Shown here: in pieces, positions 27,863-37,009 of the stretch
Layout: each line of letters starts with the position of its first letter
How positions within the stretch are numbered: the first letter of the stretch is position 1
Source of the DNA: Pyrinomonadaceae bacterium
Lineage (GTDB): Bacteria; Acidobacteriota; Blastocatellia; Pyrinomonadales; Pyrinomonadaceae
DNA: 64,000 nucleotides
Direction: 5' to 3'
Assembly: GCA_019694355.1 (NCBI GenBank)
Contig: JAIBCB010000001.1
Span: 215,001 to 279,000 of the forward strand
Notes under the pieces: model-generated
Told to the model about the DNA's origin: nothing
The model's input: the letters and a program-made list of their open reading frames with translations, nothing else
Databases searched by the model: none
Made by a program: the position numbers and the translations under genes

Positions 27863-29376
27863 TGATGACGAACTCAAACAGCTCGAAAGGCGAGAAGAAG
27901 AAAGTGGTGATAATTGGAGCCGGGCCTGCGGGACTTACGGCCGCTTACCAACTTTGTAAAGAAGGGGTTGAGTCCGTCGTTCTCGAGAAGGATGACGTTG
28001 TTGGCGGCATCTCGCGAACAGTTAACTACAAGGGCTATCTCTTTGATATAGGCGGACACCGGTTCTTTACAAAGGTCAAGGCAGTTGACGATATGTGGAG
28101 GGAAGTGCTTGGCGAGAAGAAGTTCCTCCGCCGGTCAAGGCTCTCGCGGATCTACTACCAAAAGAAGTTCTTCTACTATCCGCTGAAGGCTTCAAATGCC
28201 TTACTTGGCCTCGGAATCTGGAACAGCATCATGATGGTCGTCAGCTATCTGCGGGCACAGATGTTTCCGGTCAAGAATGAATCTACATTTGAAGATTGGA
28301 TAAGCAATCGATTTGGCAAGCGACTCTATCACACGTTCTTTAAGACCTACACCGAGAAGGTGTGGGGAATTCCTTGTGACAAGATATCGGCCGATTGGGC
28401 GGCCCAGCGAATCAAAGGACTCTCGCTTGTTACGACCATAAAAAATGCGCTCCTTCCATCTGAAGTAAAAGACAAAGGCGAGGTCATCAAAACCCTGATC
28501 GATGCTTTTGATTATCCGGCGAAAGGCCCCGGCATGATGTGGGAAATGGTCGCCGAAAGCATTCAGAAGGACAGATCAGCGCTTAAAATGAAGTCGGACG
28601 TCGAGCGTATATACTGGCAGCAAGGTCGTGTAACGGCGCTCGAGATAGAACACGACGGGACTCGCGAAGTTGTTGAAGGCACAGACTTCATCAGCAGCAT
28701 GCCGATGCAAGAGCTTGTCAGGAAGATGTCACCCGAGCCACCGGCAGAAGTGCTTGCGGCCGCGGATAAGCTAGGGTACCGCGACTTTCTTACAGTTTCC
28801 CTGGTCGTCAACAAAGAGAAACTGTTCGAGGATAATTGGATCTATATTCACGACCCCGATGTAAAAGTCGGTCGAATCCAGAACTTCAAGAATTGGAGCC
28901 CTCATATGGTTCCCGACCAAAGTAGAACGTGTCTTGGTCTGGAGTATTTCTGCTTTGAAGGCGATGGCCTGTGGAATATGGAGGACAAAGATCTGATCGC
29001 TCTTGGAACCAAGGAGCTTGGTATGCTTCAACTGGTTAACCCGGCAGATGTTGAGGACGGTTCGGTCGTCAGAATGCCAAAGGCGTATCCGGTATACGAC
29101 GCAGTTTATGTTGATGCGGTCGATACGATCAGGGACTTCTTGAGACAGGTACCAAACTTATACCTCGTCGGCCGGAACGGGATGCATAAGTATAATAATC
29201 AAGATCATTCGATGCTGACGGCGATGCTTTCCGTAAAAAATATTCTTGGTGCGCATTATGACGTGTGGGGCGTAAATGTTGATAATGAATACCACGAAGA
29301 GATAACCGCGCAAGAGGAATCCGAACTAGGTGTGGTATCTTCTACTCAGCCGCTGGTTCCAACAAGGATAGCCTAG
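27862..29376 (+). CDS. NAD(P)/FAD-dependent oxidoreductase (UDP-galactopyranose mutase-like fold)
   Basis: A 504-residue protein with VVIIGAGPAGLTAAYQL and the second ADP-binding strand VVLEKDDVVGGISRT, then FDIGGHRFFTK. These features are shared by amine-oxidase/protoporphyrinogen-oxidase-like proteins common in exopolysaccharide loci. The C-terminal NLYLVGRNGMHKYNNQDHSM carries the Gly/Asn-rich FAD contact. It is likely to reduce or isomerise a sugar or lipid-linked sugar, but this is inference. The start is coupled to the upstream small membrane protein and the stop lies 3 bases before the downstream paralogue. It is only distantly similar to 13561-14979. Confidence 0.82.
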   Translation: MMTNSNSSKGEKKKVVIIGAGPAGLTAAYQLCKEGVESVVLEKDDVVGGISRTVNYKGYLFDIGGHRFFTKVKAVDDMWREVLGEKKFLRRSRLSRIYYQKKFFYYPLKASNALLGLGIWNSIMMVVSYLRAQMFPVKNESTFEDWISNRFGKRLYHTFFKTYTEKVWGIPCDKISADWAAQRIKGLSLVTTIKNALLPSEVKDKGEVIKTLIDAFDYPAKGPGMMWEMVAESIQKDRSALKMKSDVERIYWQQGRVTALEIEHDGTREVVEGTDFISSMPMQELVRKMSPEPPAEVLAAADKLGYRDFLTVSLVVNKEKLFEDNWIYIHDPDVKVGRIQNFKNWSPHMVPDQSRTCLGLEYFCFEGDGLWNMEDKDLIALGTKELGMLQLVNPADVEDGSVVRMPKAYPVYDAVYVDAVDTIRDFLRQVPNLYLVGRNGMHKYNNQDHSMLTAMLSVKNILGAHYDVWGVNVDNEYHEEITAQEESELGVVSSTQPLVPTRIA

Positions 29377-29379
29377 ACA

Positions 29380-29763
29380 ATGACTTCAGAATCGATCGAT
29401 CCGCAATTTTCAGAGAGAACTATCAGCGATGAGCGAGCGCAAGCCATCCGTGAGGAACAGATGCTCAAACGAGCGGTTGTTCGGCTTAATGGCCACGTTC
29501 TCGGGTTCGTTCTCGGAGCAATATGCGCGATCGTTTTGTTTACGGCGACGATATGGCTTGTTATCAAAGGCGGTGAGGTCGTTGGTCCGCATTTAGGACT
29601 GCTCGATAATTACCTTGTCGGCTACTCTGTTTCGTATCTTGGGAGCCTTGTCGGTGCTGCATACGCGTTCGTCATCGGCTATGGCAGCGGATACCTGATC
29701 AGTTCGGTTTATAACTTCTTCGCTATTCTGCGATCAAATGCGCACAAACCGAAGGTCCGCTAG
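29380..29763 (+). CDS. Small membrane protein, paralogue B of a flanking pair
   Basis: A 127-residue protein with a charged, probably coiled N-terminus of about 45 residues and two or three hydrophobic segments. It is homologous to the protein at 27470-27862 across the whole membrane region (KGG-D/E-VVGP, GY-V, GS-VG, G-L-I-S). It starts 3 bases after the FAD oxidoreductase stop. The pair may form a heteromeric membrane platform for the oxidoreductase; this is inferred from gene order only. Confidence 0.75.
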   Translation: MTSESIDPQFSERTISDERAQAIREEQMLKRAVVRLNGHVLGFVLGAICAIVLFTATIWLVIKGGEVVGPHLGLLDNYLVGYSVSYLGSLVGAAYAFVIGYGSGYLISSVYNFFAILRSNAHKPKVR

Positions 29764-29850
29764 ACTGTCTTACCTCCTGCATTACTAAACAGCATTCACG
29801 AGTCGCGCAGATTCGTTGCGTGAACGTGTATTCGTGGTCTTTGAGAATTT

Positions 29851-31026
29851 ATGCGAATAGGAGTTGACGCGAGTTGCTGGAGCAATAAACGCGGCTTTGG
29901 CCGCTTTACGCGGGAACTTCTAAGTAGTCTGTTAGCGACCGACACTCGCGATGAATTCGTCTTCTTTGTTGATTCTCAGACGGGTTGCGAATCTGAATTT
30001 CCGTCATCGGCGGAGGTTGTGGTAGCACGGACCAACGCTCCTGCTATCGAGGCCGCATCTGCTTCGGGGCGGCGGTCGATACCCGACCTATTGTCGATGT
30101 CAAAGGCCGTATGGCGACATAAGATCGACCTGTTCTTTTTTCCGACTGTATATACATATTTTCCGATCCTTAATCGAACAAAGATCGTATTGACCATTCA
30201 CGATGTGATCGCCGAGCATCATCCCGAACTGATCTTTCCAAACTCACGCGCGCAATTGTTTTGGAATATGAAACTTAGAGCGGCAACGCGGCAGGCCGAC
30301 TTGGTTGCAACAGTCTCAGAATTCTCCAAAGCCGAGATTTCTGACTACTACCGCTATCCGGCTTCAAAGATTCGCGTCATAACAGAGGCTGCAAAACCGG
30401 AGTTCAAGGTCCTTTCTGCCGAGCAGAATGGTACTTCACCGGCAATAGATCGTGCTTATGGCACTGAAGGATTCTTGCTCTACGTCGGCGGAATCAGCCC
30501 GCATAAGAACCTAAGTACGCTGGTCGAGGCATTCAAACTGTTTCGTGATGGAAGAACGAGCCAGCCGGTCAAACTGATCCTGGTCGGGGATTACAAAGAC
30601 GACCCTTTCTATTCTGCGTATCCGGGACTGAAGAAGCAGATCAGTGAGTATGATCTGGAGGATGAGATCGTATTCACCGGGTTCATCCCTGACGATGAAC
30701 TGGCTCGGCTATACAATGATGCGCTCCTCCTCGTCTTTCCGTCCATTGAAGAAGGATTTGGCCTTCCGGCGATCGAGGCGATGGCCTGCGGTACGCCGGT
30801 AGTTGCGAGTCGGACGGGATCATTGCCCGAGGTCGTCGGTCAGGCGGGGCGATATTTTGACCCAAATGATGCCGCCGATATGGCGAGACTTATCACGGAC
30901 GTGGCGAAGAGTGAAGGCGCGCGGCGGAAGATGAGTGCTGATGGTATCGCTCGGGCTCGACAGTTCACTTGGGAGAGAGCGGCAACCGACACTTTAGCGA
31001 TATTTGAAGAGTTGCGCACAAATTGA
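29851..31026 (+). CDS. Family 4 glycosyltransferase
   Basis: A 391-residue GT-B enzyme. The N-terminal domain begins MRIGVDASCWSNKRGFGRFT, typical of GT4 enzymes with a Gly-rich acceptor loop. LYVGGISPHKNLSTLVEAF starts the C-terminal domain, and PSIEEGFGLPAIEAMACG holds the E-x7-E nucleotide-sugar motif. It is probably a mannosyl- or rhamnosyl-transferase-like enzyme of the surface glycan, specificity unknown. It overlaps the next gene by 4 bases. Confidence 0.88.
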   Translation: MRIGVDASCWSNKRGFGRFTRELLSSLLATDTRDEFVFFVDSQTGCESEFPSSAEVVVARTNAPAIEAASASGRRSIPDLLSMSKAVWRHKIDLFFFPTVYTYFPILNRTKIVLTIHDVIAEHHPELIFPNSRAQLFWNMKLRAATRQADLVATVSEFSKAEISDYYRYPASKIRVITEAAKPEFKVLSAEQNGTSPAIDRAYGTEGFLLYVGGISPHKNLSTLVEAFKLFRDGRTSQPVKLILVGDYKDDPFYSAYPGLKKQISEYDLEDEIVFTGFIPDDELARLYNDALLLVFPSIEEGFGLPAIEAMACGTPVVASRTGSLPEVVGQAGRYFDPNDAADMARLITDVAKSEGARRKMSADGIARARQFTWERAATDTLAIFEELRTN

Positions 31027-32300
31027 GTTTTGTGGAAGACCGTCCTTTAAGATTTTGTATGGTTTCGACGTTCTATCCGCCATACAACTTTGGCGGAGAT
31101 GGAATGCACATCTATCGCCTTGCAAATGAACTTGCACGACGCGGACATTCAGTCGACGTCTTCTATTGTGAAGATTCATTCGTGATGCTGAATGGAGGAG
31201 AACCGACAGGTTCCTTTCCGAATCATCAGAACGTGAATTTGCATCCGCTGCGGAGTGGTTTCGGGATGCTGTCTCCACTTGTCACTCAGCAGACCGGAAT
31301 TCCGCTGTTTAAAGGTAAATTGAAGAGAGCCTTGTCGGAGGGCGACTACGATGTGATCCACTACAACAATATGTCGCTGATCGGAATAGCGGCCCTTAGT
31401 TATGGATCCGCGATCAAACTCTATACCGCTCACGAGCATTGGCTCGTCTGTCCGATGCACGTTCTTTGGAAGCTCAATCGAGAGGTTTGCACAAAAAAGA
31501 GCTGCACGACTTGCCAACTGTCAGGTAAGAGACCGCCCCAGCTGTGGCGATATTCGGGGATGATGGATCGAAATCTTAAGTATGTCGATCGTTTTCTTTC
31601 GCCGAGCAGATTCTCTATCCAGAAGCATCTCGAATTGGGCTTTGATGCTCCGATCCAACATCTTCCTTACTTTTTGCCGAAGCGAGCGGATTCAAAGACC
31701 GTTCCTCTGCCCACGAAGTTTGGTGAGCGGCCATTTTTCCTTTTTGTCGGCCGGCTTGAATATATCAAGGGCGTTCAGACTCTGATCGAGCCTTTTCGCA
31801 ACAATCCTGAGGTAGACCTCCTTGTCGCAGGTGACGGAGTTTTCCGGGAATCGCTTGAGGCTCAAGCGGCCAACTGCCCGAACATTAAATTTCTGGGCCG
31901 GCAGGATCAGGATTCGCTCAGTAGCCTCTATCGAAATGCTAAAGCCGTCATCGTTCCTTCGATATGCTATGAGACGTTTGGCATCGTGATCATCGAGGCT
32001 TTTTCTCACAAGACCCCGGTAATTGTGAATGACCTCGGTGCGTTGCCGGAGGTTGTTCAAGACAGCAATGGCGGAATCATCTACAAAACTGAAGAGGAGC
32101 TTATTTCGGCTATTCATAAGCTAGCTGGTGATCCGGAGAAGCGAGATGAACTTGGCGAGAATGGATATCGCGCGTACCTAAAATATTGGTGCGAAGAGCC
32201 ACACATCGAGATGTATATGAAGCTGATCGAATCGGTAGCCGAAGCGAAGGAGCGAAAGAGACCTGATATTGCTAAACGGCAAGTCGCGAAAGCCTGCTAG
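31023..32300 (+). CDS. Family 4 glycosyltransferase (TTG start)
   Basis: A 425-residue GT-B enzyme. FCMVSTFYPPYNFGGDGMHI is the N-terminal nucleotide-fold signature, FLFVGRLEYIKGVQTLIEPF opens the C-terminal domain and PSICYETFGIVIIEAFSHKT is the E-x7-E region. It also has a Cys-rich segment CTKKSCTTCQLSGK near residue 160, which might bind a metal and is present in some GT4 relatives. The start is a TTG overlapping the preceding stop (TTGA at 31023-31026); an internal ATG at 31059 would cut the first strand, so the TTG is preferred. Confidence 0.86.
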   Translation: MSFVEDRPLRFCMVSTFYPPYNFGGDGMHIYRLANELARRGHSVDVFYCEDSFVMLNGGEPTGSFPNHQNVNLHPLRSGFGMLSPLVTQQTGIPLFKGKLKRALSEGDYDVIHYNNMSLIGIAALSYGSAIKLYTAHEHWLVCPMHVLWKLNREVCTKKSCTTCQLSGKRPPQLWRYSGMMDRNLKYVDRFLSPSRFSIQKHLELGFDAPIQHLPYFLPKRADSKTVPLPTKFGERPFFLFVGRLEYIKGVQTLIEPFRNNPEVDLLVAGDGVFRESLEAQAANCPNIKFLGRQDQDSLSSLYRNAKAVIVPSICYETFGIVIIEAFSHKTPVIVNDLGALPEVVQDSNGGIIYKTEEELISAIHKLAGDPEKRDELGENGYRAYLKYWCEEPHIEMYMKLIESVAEAKERKRPDIAKRQVAKAC

Positions 32301-33054
32301 GCGTCGCGTTCCTATCATCACATATCATTCGATCGATGAGAGCGGTTCCGTAATCTCGACACCTCTAAATGTATTCAAAAGGCAGATCTCGACACTGGCA
32401 ATGGCCGGATACTCCGCGATCACGCTTCGCGAGTTTGTTGCCGGGATGGGCAACGGGAATTCGTTGCCGGAACGAGTTGTCGTCTTAACTTTTGATGACG
32501 GTTTCAAAAATTTTTACGCCGAGGCATTTCCGATACTCAACGATCATGGATTCCGGGCGACCGTCTTTCTAGTTACCGACTTTTGCGGAAAACACAACGA
32601 CTGGGCAGGAAATCCGCCCGAGCTTCCAAGAAGCGAGATCCTGAACTGGAGCGAAGTACGAGAGCTTAGCGAGAAGGGCGTAGAGTTTGGCTCTCACACG
32701 AGAACGCATCCGGACCTGACGCGAACGTCGGACGCGGCAATGGAGGACGAGATCGTCAACTCCAAATCGGCGCTTGATGATGCTCTAGGTTCCGAGACAG
32801 CCTCCTTCGCTTATCCGTTCGGGAGAATTAACGATGCCGCAAAACGTATGGTCGCGGACAATTTCAAGGCTGCGGTTTCTACGGTGCTCGGTAAGGTAAC
32901 TTCGAGCAGCGATCTCTTCTCGTTAGAAAGAGTTGATTCATACTATCTTTCAGATCAGCGCATCTTTGATCGCATAGAAACGTCGTCCTTCGACAACTAT
33001 ATGAGGGTTCGCCAAGTACTCCGAAACGCAAAGGCCTTAGCTGTCAGGGCGTAG
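32269..33054 (+). CDS. Polysaccharide deacetylase (CE4/NodB family)
   Basis: A 261-residue enzyme. VPIITYHSI opens the fold, TFDDGF at 74-79 holds the catalytic base and metal Asp (Asp76/Asp77), and SHTRTHPDL at 142-150 supplies His143 and His147. FAYPFG is the later conserved motif. It should remove N- or O-acetyl groups from a surface glycan or lipid-linked intermediate. There is no clear signal peptide, so it may act in the cytoplasm. The frame starts with a TTG at 32269, giving a 32-base overlap with the preceding GT4; no ATG lies before the first motif. Confidence 0.85.
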   Translation: MLNGKSRKPARRRVPIITYHSIDESGSVISTPLNVFKRQISTLAMAGYSAITLREFVAGMGNGNSLPERVVVLTFDDGFKNFYAEAFPILNDHGFRATVFLVTDFCGKHNDWAGNPPELPRSEILNWSEVRELSEKGVEFGSHTRTHPDLTRTSDAAMEDEIVNSKSALDDALGSETASFAYPFGRINDAAKRMVADNFKAAVSTVLGKVTSSSDLFSLERVDSYYLSDQRIFDRIETSSFDNYMRVRQVLRNAKALAVRA

Positions 33055-33086
33055 GCGATCAGGAAAAGGCAACAACAGGAAACAAT

Positions 33087-34184
33087 ATGAACATCGTTTC
33101 AAGAGTCACTCGTCACACAAAGCTATCGGTGAAGGCGGTAAAGCACAGAATCATGCAAACCCCTCCGTTCATGATCATTTTTATCAATTCGATCTGCAAC
33201 CTGACGTGTGAGCATTGTTTCTATTGGAAGGAACTGAACAAGCGAAATGATCTGACTTTCGAGGAATTTGAAAGGCTCTCGCTTGAGCTTGGTGATTTCG
33301 AGAACCTCAATCTGTCGGGCGGTGAGCCATTTATCCGAAAGGAGTTTGCTGAGATCTGTGAGCTGTTCATTAAGAACAATAACGTCAAGAATATTTACGT
33401 CCCGACAAACGGATACTTTACCGATCGGACCGAAACGGCCTTGCGGAAGATCCTTGAAGACAAGACTCTCAAACTCTTCGTCTGCGAGATATCGCTCGAC
33501 GGAATGCCCGACTATCACAATAAGTTTCGCGGTAATGCGCAATCCTTCAAAAAGGCGATGGAGACGTATCAGATGCTGGCTCGTCTTCAAGCAGAGGATC
33601 CGCGATTAAGGATCCACGCCAATACGGTCGCGATGAGCGAGAACATGGATGAGATCTGGAAGTTGACGGAGTATCTGTACGACAACTGTCCCGCAATGGA
33701 GCACCACAATCTTGCGATAATCCGCGGAGATCGAAAGAATCCTTCGCTGCAAGGCCCTCATCTAGCGATATACAAGGAACTTTATCGTCATGTTGCTGAG
33801 GTGTGGAGTGACCGCGAAAAGCGTCGCTTCGGGGCAAGCGTTGAACCGATGCTTCAATGGGCAAAGGTCAAGACGATCGAATCTGAGAGCCAGTTTATCC
33901 CTTGCAAGGCAGGCATCTTGACAGGCGTTGTGTATGCAAATGGCGACGTTAGCGTCTGCGAGCAGCATCGCCCGATCGGAAATCTGCGGGACAAAAGCTT
34001 CTTCGAGATATGGGACTCGGAAAAGGCCGAAGGACTGCGGCAGCAGATCGCGGCTAAGGAATGCTACTGCACGAATGAAATATTCTTGTGGTCAAGTATT
34101 GTGTTCCAGCCCGTTCAACTTACTAGGGCTATCGTCGGTGCAAGAAAGGAGCGGGCCGCTGTGGTTACAAGCGACCATTTGTAA
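33087..34184 (+). CDS. Radical SAM/SPASM domain protein
   Basis: A 365-residue enzyme. Cys37, Cys41 and Cys44 in CNLTCEHC bind the SAM-cleaving [4Fe-4S] cluster, and [10 protein letters not shown] is the GGE motif. A C-terminal SPASM-type region has [23 protein letters not shown] and KECYCTN, which can bind auxiliary clusters. SPASM enzymes usually modify peptides, but relatives in surface-glycan loci act on sugars or lipids, and no precursor peptide gene is seen within 1 kb. AGGAAACAAT before the ATG is a fair ribosome binding site. The substrate is therefore open. Confidence 0.86.
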   Translation: MNIVSRVTRHTKLSVKAVKHRIMQTPPFMIIFINSICNLTCEHCFYWKELNKRNDLTFEEFERLSLELGDFENLNLSGGEPFIRKEFAEICELFIKNNNVKNIYVPTNGYFTDRTETALRKILEDKTLKLFVCEISLDGMPDYHNKFRGNAQSFKKAMETYQMLARLQAEDPRLRIHANTVAMSENMDEIWKLTEYLYDNCPAMEHHNLAIIRGDRKNPSLQGPHLAIYKELYRHVAEVWSDREKRRFGASVEPMLQWAKVKTIESESQFIPCKAGILTGVVYANGDVSVCEQHRPIGNLRDKSFFEIWDSEKAEGLRQQIAAKECYCTNEIFLWSSIVFQPVQLTRAIVGARKERAAVVTSDHL

Positions 34185-34255
34185 AGCAAATCAGCGGTCT
34201 AAACAAAGGTTTACTGCGGTCCATCTCTTGAAGTTCTAATCCCTCGCCCATTCTC

Positions 34256-35302
34256 ATGACAAAGCTCCTGCCGTATATTTCGGTCATCGTCCCGGTTTAC
34301 AATGGACGCGATCTCCTAACAAAGTGCCTGGATGCGCTTTTCTCATCCAGCTATCGTGACTTTGAGGTTCTCGTCGTCAACGACTGCTCAACTGACGATA
34401 GCCCGGAGATCGCAGCTGATAAAGGTGCGCGCGTGATCTCGACTTCGAGGCGATCAGGGCCGGGAGCGGCTCGCAACCTGGCGGCTGAGCGAGCCGTCGG
34501 TGAGATATTGATGTTCGTCGATGCCGATGTTGTCGTAAAGTCGGACACCCTCGAACGTATAGCATCGCGGTTCAAAGATCAGCCGGGCATTTCAGCGCTC
34601 TTCGGCTCTTATGACGACGAACCAGCGGAAAAGAATTTCTTATCTCAATACAAGAATCTGCAGCATCATTTCGTCCATCAGCATTCTAACTCAGATGCAT
34701 CGACGTTCTGGTCCGGTCTTGGTGCAATGCGGCGGGCCGTGTTCCTTCAACATCACGGATTTGACCACAAGAAATTCTCGGAACCATCGATCGAGGACAT
34801 CGATCTTGGCTCACGCCTTCGCGTAGCAGGACAGGCGATCCTGCTTGATCGTGATATTCAAGCAAAGCATCTTAAGAAATGGACAGTGCGGTCGCATCTT
34901 CGAACAGAAATATTCTGCCGAGCTCTTCCGTGGTCAAGACTAATTGTAGAAAAACAGGTCTTGATCAATGATATGAATTTGAAGACGTCGGATCGATTGA
35001 GTGCCATCCTCGTTGGGCTGTTTGCGATCACGCTTCCATTCATAGTTTGGCAGCCCTTTACCCTAGTAGTATCGACTTTCCTAGCCGCAGTGTTTCTTTT
35101 CCTGAACAGGGAGATGCTTCAATTCTTCTGCGGTAAGAAGGGCCTGCTGTTTGCGATAATGACCATCCCATGGCAAATGCTCTACTTCCTTTACAGCGGA
35201 GCAACGTTTGCATTGTGCTGGATCTGGTACGGATCGTTCCGATCCCTTTTGATAGACAAGAGCAAGGTGGTCCGGCAGGAGAAAATGAATGCCGGGAACT
35301 GA
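34256..35302 (+). CDS. Family 2 glycosyltransferase
   Basis: A 348-residue enzyme with ISVIVPVYNGRDLLTKCLDAL, VLVVNDCSTDDSPEI, GPGAARNLAAE and LMFVDADVVV, the standard GT2 GT-A motifs. SIEDIDLGSRLRVAG carries the ED acceptor-side motif. Two hydrophobic segments lie near residues 240-320, suggesting membrane anchoring. It ends 14 bases inside the next GT-C gene. Donor and acceptor sugars are unknown. Confidence 0.87.
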   Translation: MTKLLPYISVIVPVYNGRDLLTKCLDALFSSSYRDFEVLVVNDCSTDDSPEIAADKGARVISTSRRSGPGAARNLAAERAVGEILMFVDADVVVKSDTLERIASRFKDQPGISALFGSYDDEPAEKNFLSQYKNLQHHFVHQHSNSDASTFWSGLGAMRRAVFLQHHGFDHKKFSEPSIEDIDLGSRLRVAGQAILLDRDIQAKHLKKWTVRSHLRTEIFCRALPWSRLIVEKQVLINDMNLKTSDRLSAILVGLFAITLPFIVWQPFTLVVSTFLAAVFLFLNREMLQFFCGKKGLLFAIMTIPWQMLYFLYSGATFALCWIWYGSFRSLLIDKSKVVRQEKMNAGN

Positions 35303-36956
35303 GGAACGAGAAGGCCTCGTTCGGTTGGGCTCATTCCGCATTACTCACGATATGGTGCTGTTGGCCATTATGGTCATGTCGGCCTTCGTGATTCGCCTTG
35401 AGTTTATTCCGCCAAATTCCGTGTTAAATGGTGACGGAATCTACTACACGATCCTTGGTGAAAAATTTATCTCCGGCGACTTTGCCGGCGGAATCAGCGC
35501 ATACTGGTCCCCCCTTTATTCTGTTCTAACGGGTATAGCTGAGGTTATTGGGGCAAATCGAGAGTTCGCGGGCAAGATCGTCTCACTGATCGCCGGCGCA
35601 TTCGTGATCGTTCCGTCCTTTTTATTGGCGCGCGACTTCTATGGCCGGCGCGCGGCCACAATAGGCTCACTTCTTCTCATATTCGATCCATCGTTGATAA
35701 GGGCATCGGGCTGGGTTATGACCGAGTCGCTCTACACTCTCGTGTTTGTCGGATTCATCCTGACGGGTTGGAAGGCAGTAGAGAACGACAGTAATAAGTT
35801 GTTCTTCGTGACAGGGCTGCTCATCGGAATTTCTTACCTAATTAAACCCGAGGCCGTGGCTTATGCGATCTTGGTTCCGCTTGTATATCTTGGACTAAGC
35901 ATACTACGCGGCCGGATTAACCTTCGTAAGATCTGCACATGCAGCGTGACCAGCCTTGTTGGTTTCTTGATATTCTTCTTGCCTTACTTCGTCTTTGTCC
36001 ACGCGAAGACGGGAATTTGGACGATAAGTCAAAAGGTCACGGTCAACCTTCCGGCTGCTGACTTTGACGGTGAACTTTTGAAGATCCTAAGTGGTGAACG
36101 GAAGACCATGAAGGATAAGGTCTGGGGTGATGACTACGGCACGGTGACAGGCCAGCAGCCTGCGCGTGTTTCGGCTGAACCGAGGTCGTCGGATTCACCC
36201 GGCTTGCTTTCGGGGCTAGCTGTGCTTGCAAAGAAAGCAGGTTCGCAGCTTGTTTGGCAGATCAGGCGGTATCTACCCGCAACTCTTCCGATCCCTCTTC
36301 TGCTCGTTGCGATCGCAGGATTCTTCAGTAAGGTTTGGACAAGAGAGCGATTCTTCCGCGACGCCTACCTAGCATCTTTTGTTCTGGCGACATTGGCCGG
36401 CTACGCGATCTCGGCCGTCGAACTTAGATATCTTTTTCCTTTGATACCGATCGCAGCGGCGTGGATCGGTGTTGGTGTCGTTGATCTCAGCGAGTGGGCG
36501 ATCAGTTCATTTCGGGCTATTCGGAACGGGAAAGACCGGTTTAGGCCCATCTATTTCCAAATCAGCCTGACCGTACTCCTCATTGCGTCCTTTACTCCAT
36601 TGTATGCTGCCTACATGAAGGCTGACACGATCGACAACGTCCCCTACGAAGAGAAGGAGGCGGGGCTCTGGTTGAAAGACCATTCGGATACCCCCAATCC
36701 CACGGTTATGTCGGCAAACATAACGGTAGCGTTCTACGCACATGCGGAACATCTTTATCTTCCCGACGAAACGCTTCAGACAATCGTGGCCTACGCAAAA
36801 GAACGAAACACGAACTACCTAGTAATTAGTCAGCGGCGGATAAAGGATATATCTTCGGACCTTAATGGCCTTGATACCGTCGCTGAGTTGAAAGAGGTGT
36901 ACCGAGATCAGCGTTACCCAGATCATCAAATAGCGATCTACAAGGTGACCTACTAA
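35289..36956 (+). CDS. GT-C family glycosyltransferase (ArnT/PMT-like)
   Basis: A 555-residue polytopic protein with about 11 membrane segments. VLNGDGIYYTILGEKFISG in the first periplasmic loop carries an Asp where GT-C enzymes keep the catalytic acid, and SPLYSVLTGIAE, VSLIAGAFVIVPSFLLARDF and DPSLIRASGWVMTESLY match the family pattern. The C-terminal ~120 residues form a soluble periplasmic domain. It is the last gene of the plus-strand block and converges with 37010-38731 over a 53-base gap in which I see no strong terminator. Confidence 0.8.
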   Translation: MPGTEEREGLVRLGSFRITHDMVLLAIMVMSAFVIRLEFIPPNSVLNGDGIYYTILGEKFISGDFAGGISAYWSPLYSVLTGIAEVIGANREFAGKIVSLIAGAFVIVPSFLLARDFYGRRAATIGSLLLIFDPSLIRASGWVMTESLYTLVFVGFILTGWKAVENDSNKLFFVTGLLIGISYLIKPEAVAYAILVPLVYLGLSILRGRINLRKICTCSVTSLVGFLIFFLPYFVFVHAKTGIWTISQKVTVNLPAADFDGELLKILSGERKTMKDKVWGDDYGTVTGQQPARVSAEPRSSDSPGLLSGLAVLAKKAGSQLVWQIRRYLPATLPIPLLLVAIAGFFSKVWTRERFFRDAYLASFVLATLAGYAISAVELRYLFPLIPIAAAWIGVGVVDLSEWAISSFRAIRNGKDRFRPIYFQISLTVLLIASFTPLYAAYMKADTIDNVPYEEKEAGLWLKDHSDTPNPTVMSANITVAFYAHAEHLYLPDETLQTIVAYAKERNTNYLVISQRRIKDISSDLNGLDTVAELKEVYRDQRYPDHQIAIYKVTY

Positions 36957-37009
36957 AGAGCCTTAAGCGATCATTTGCCAAACAGTCGAATCGTCCAGTC
37001 TCCGTTCAC

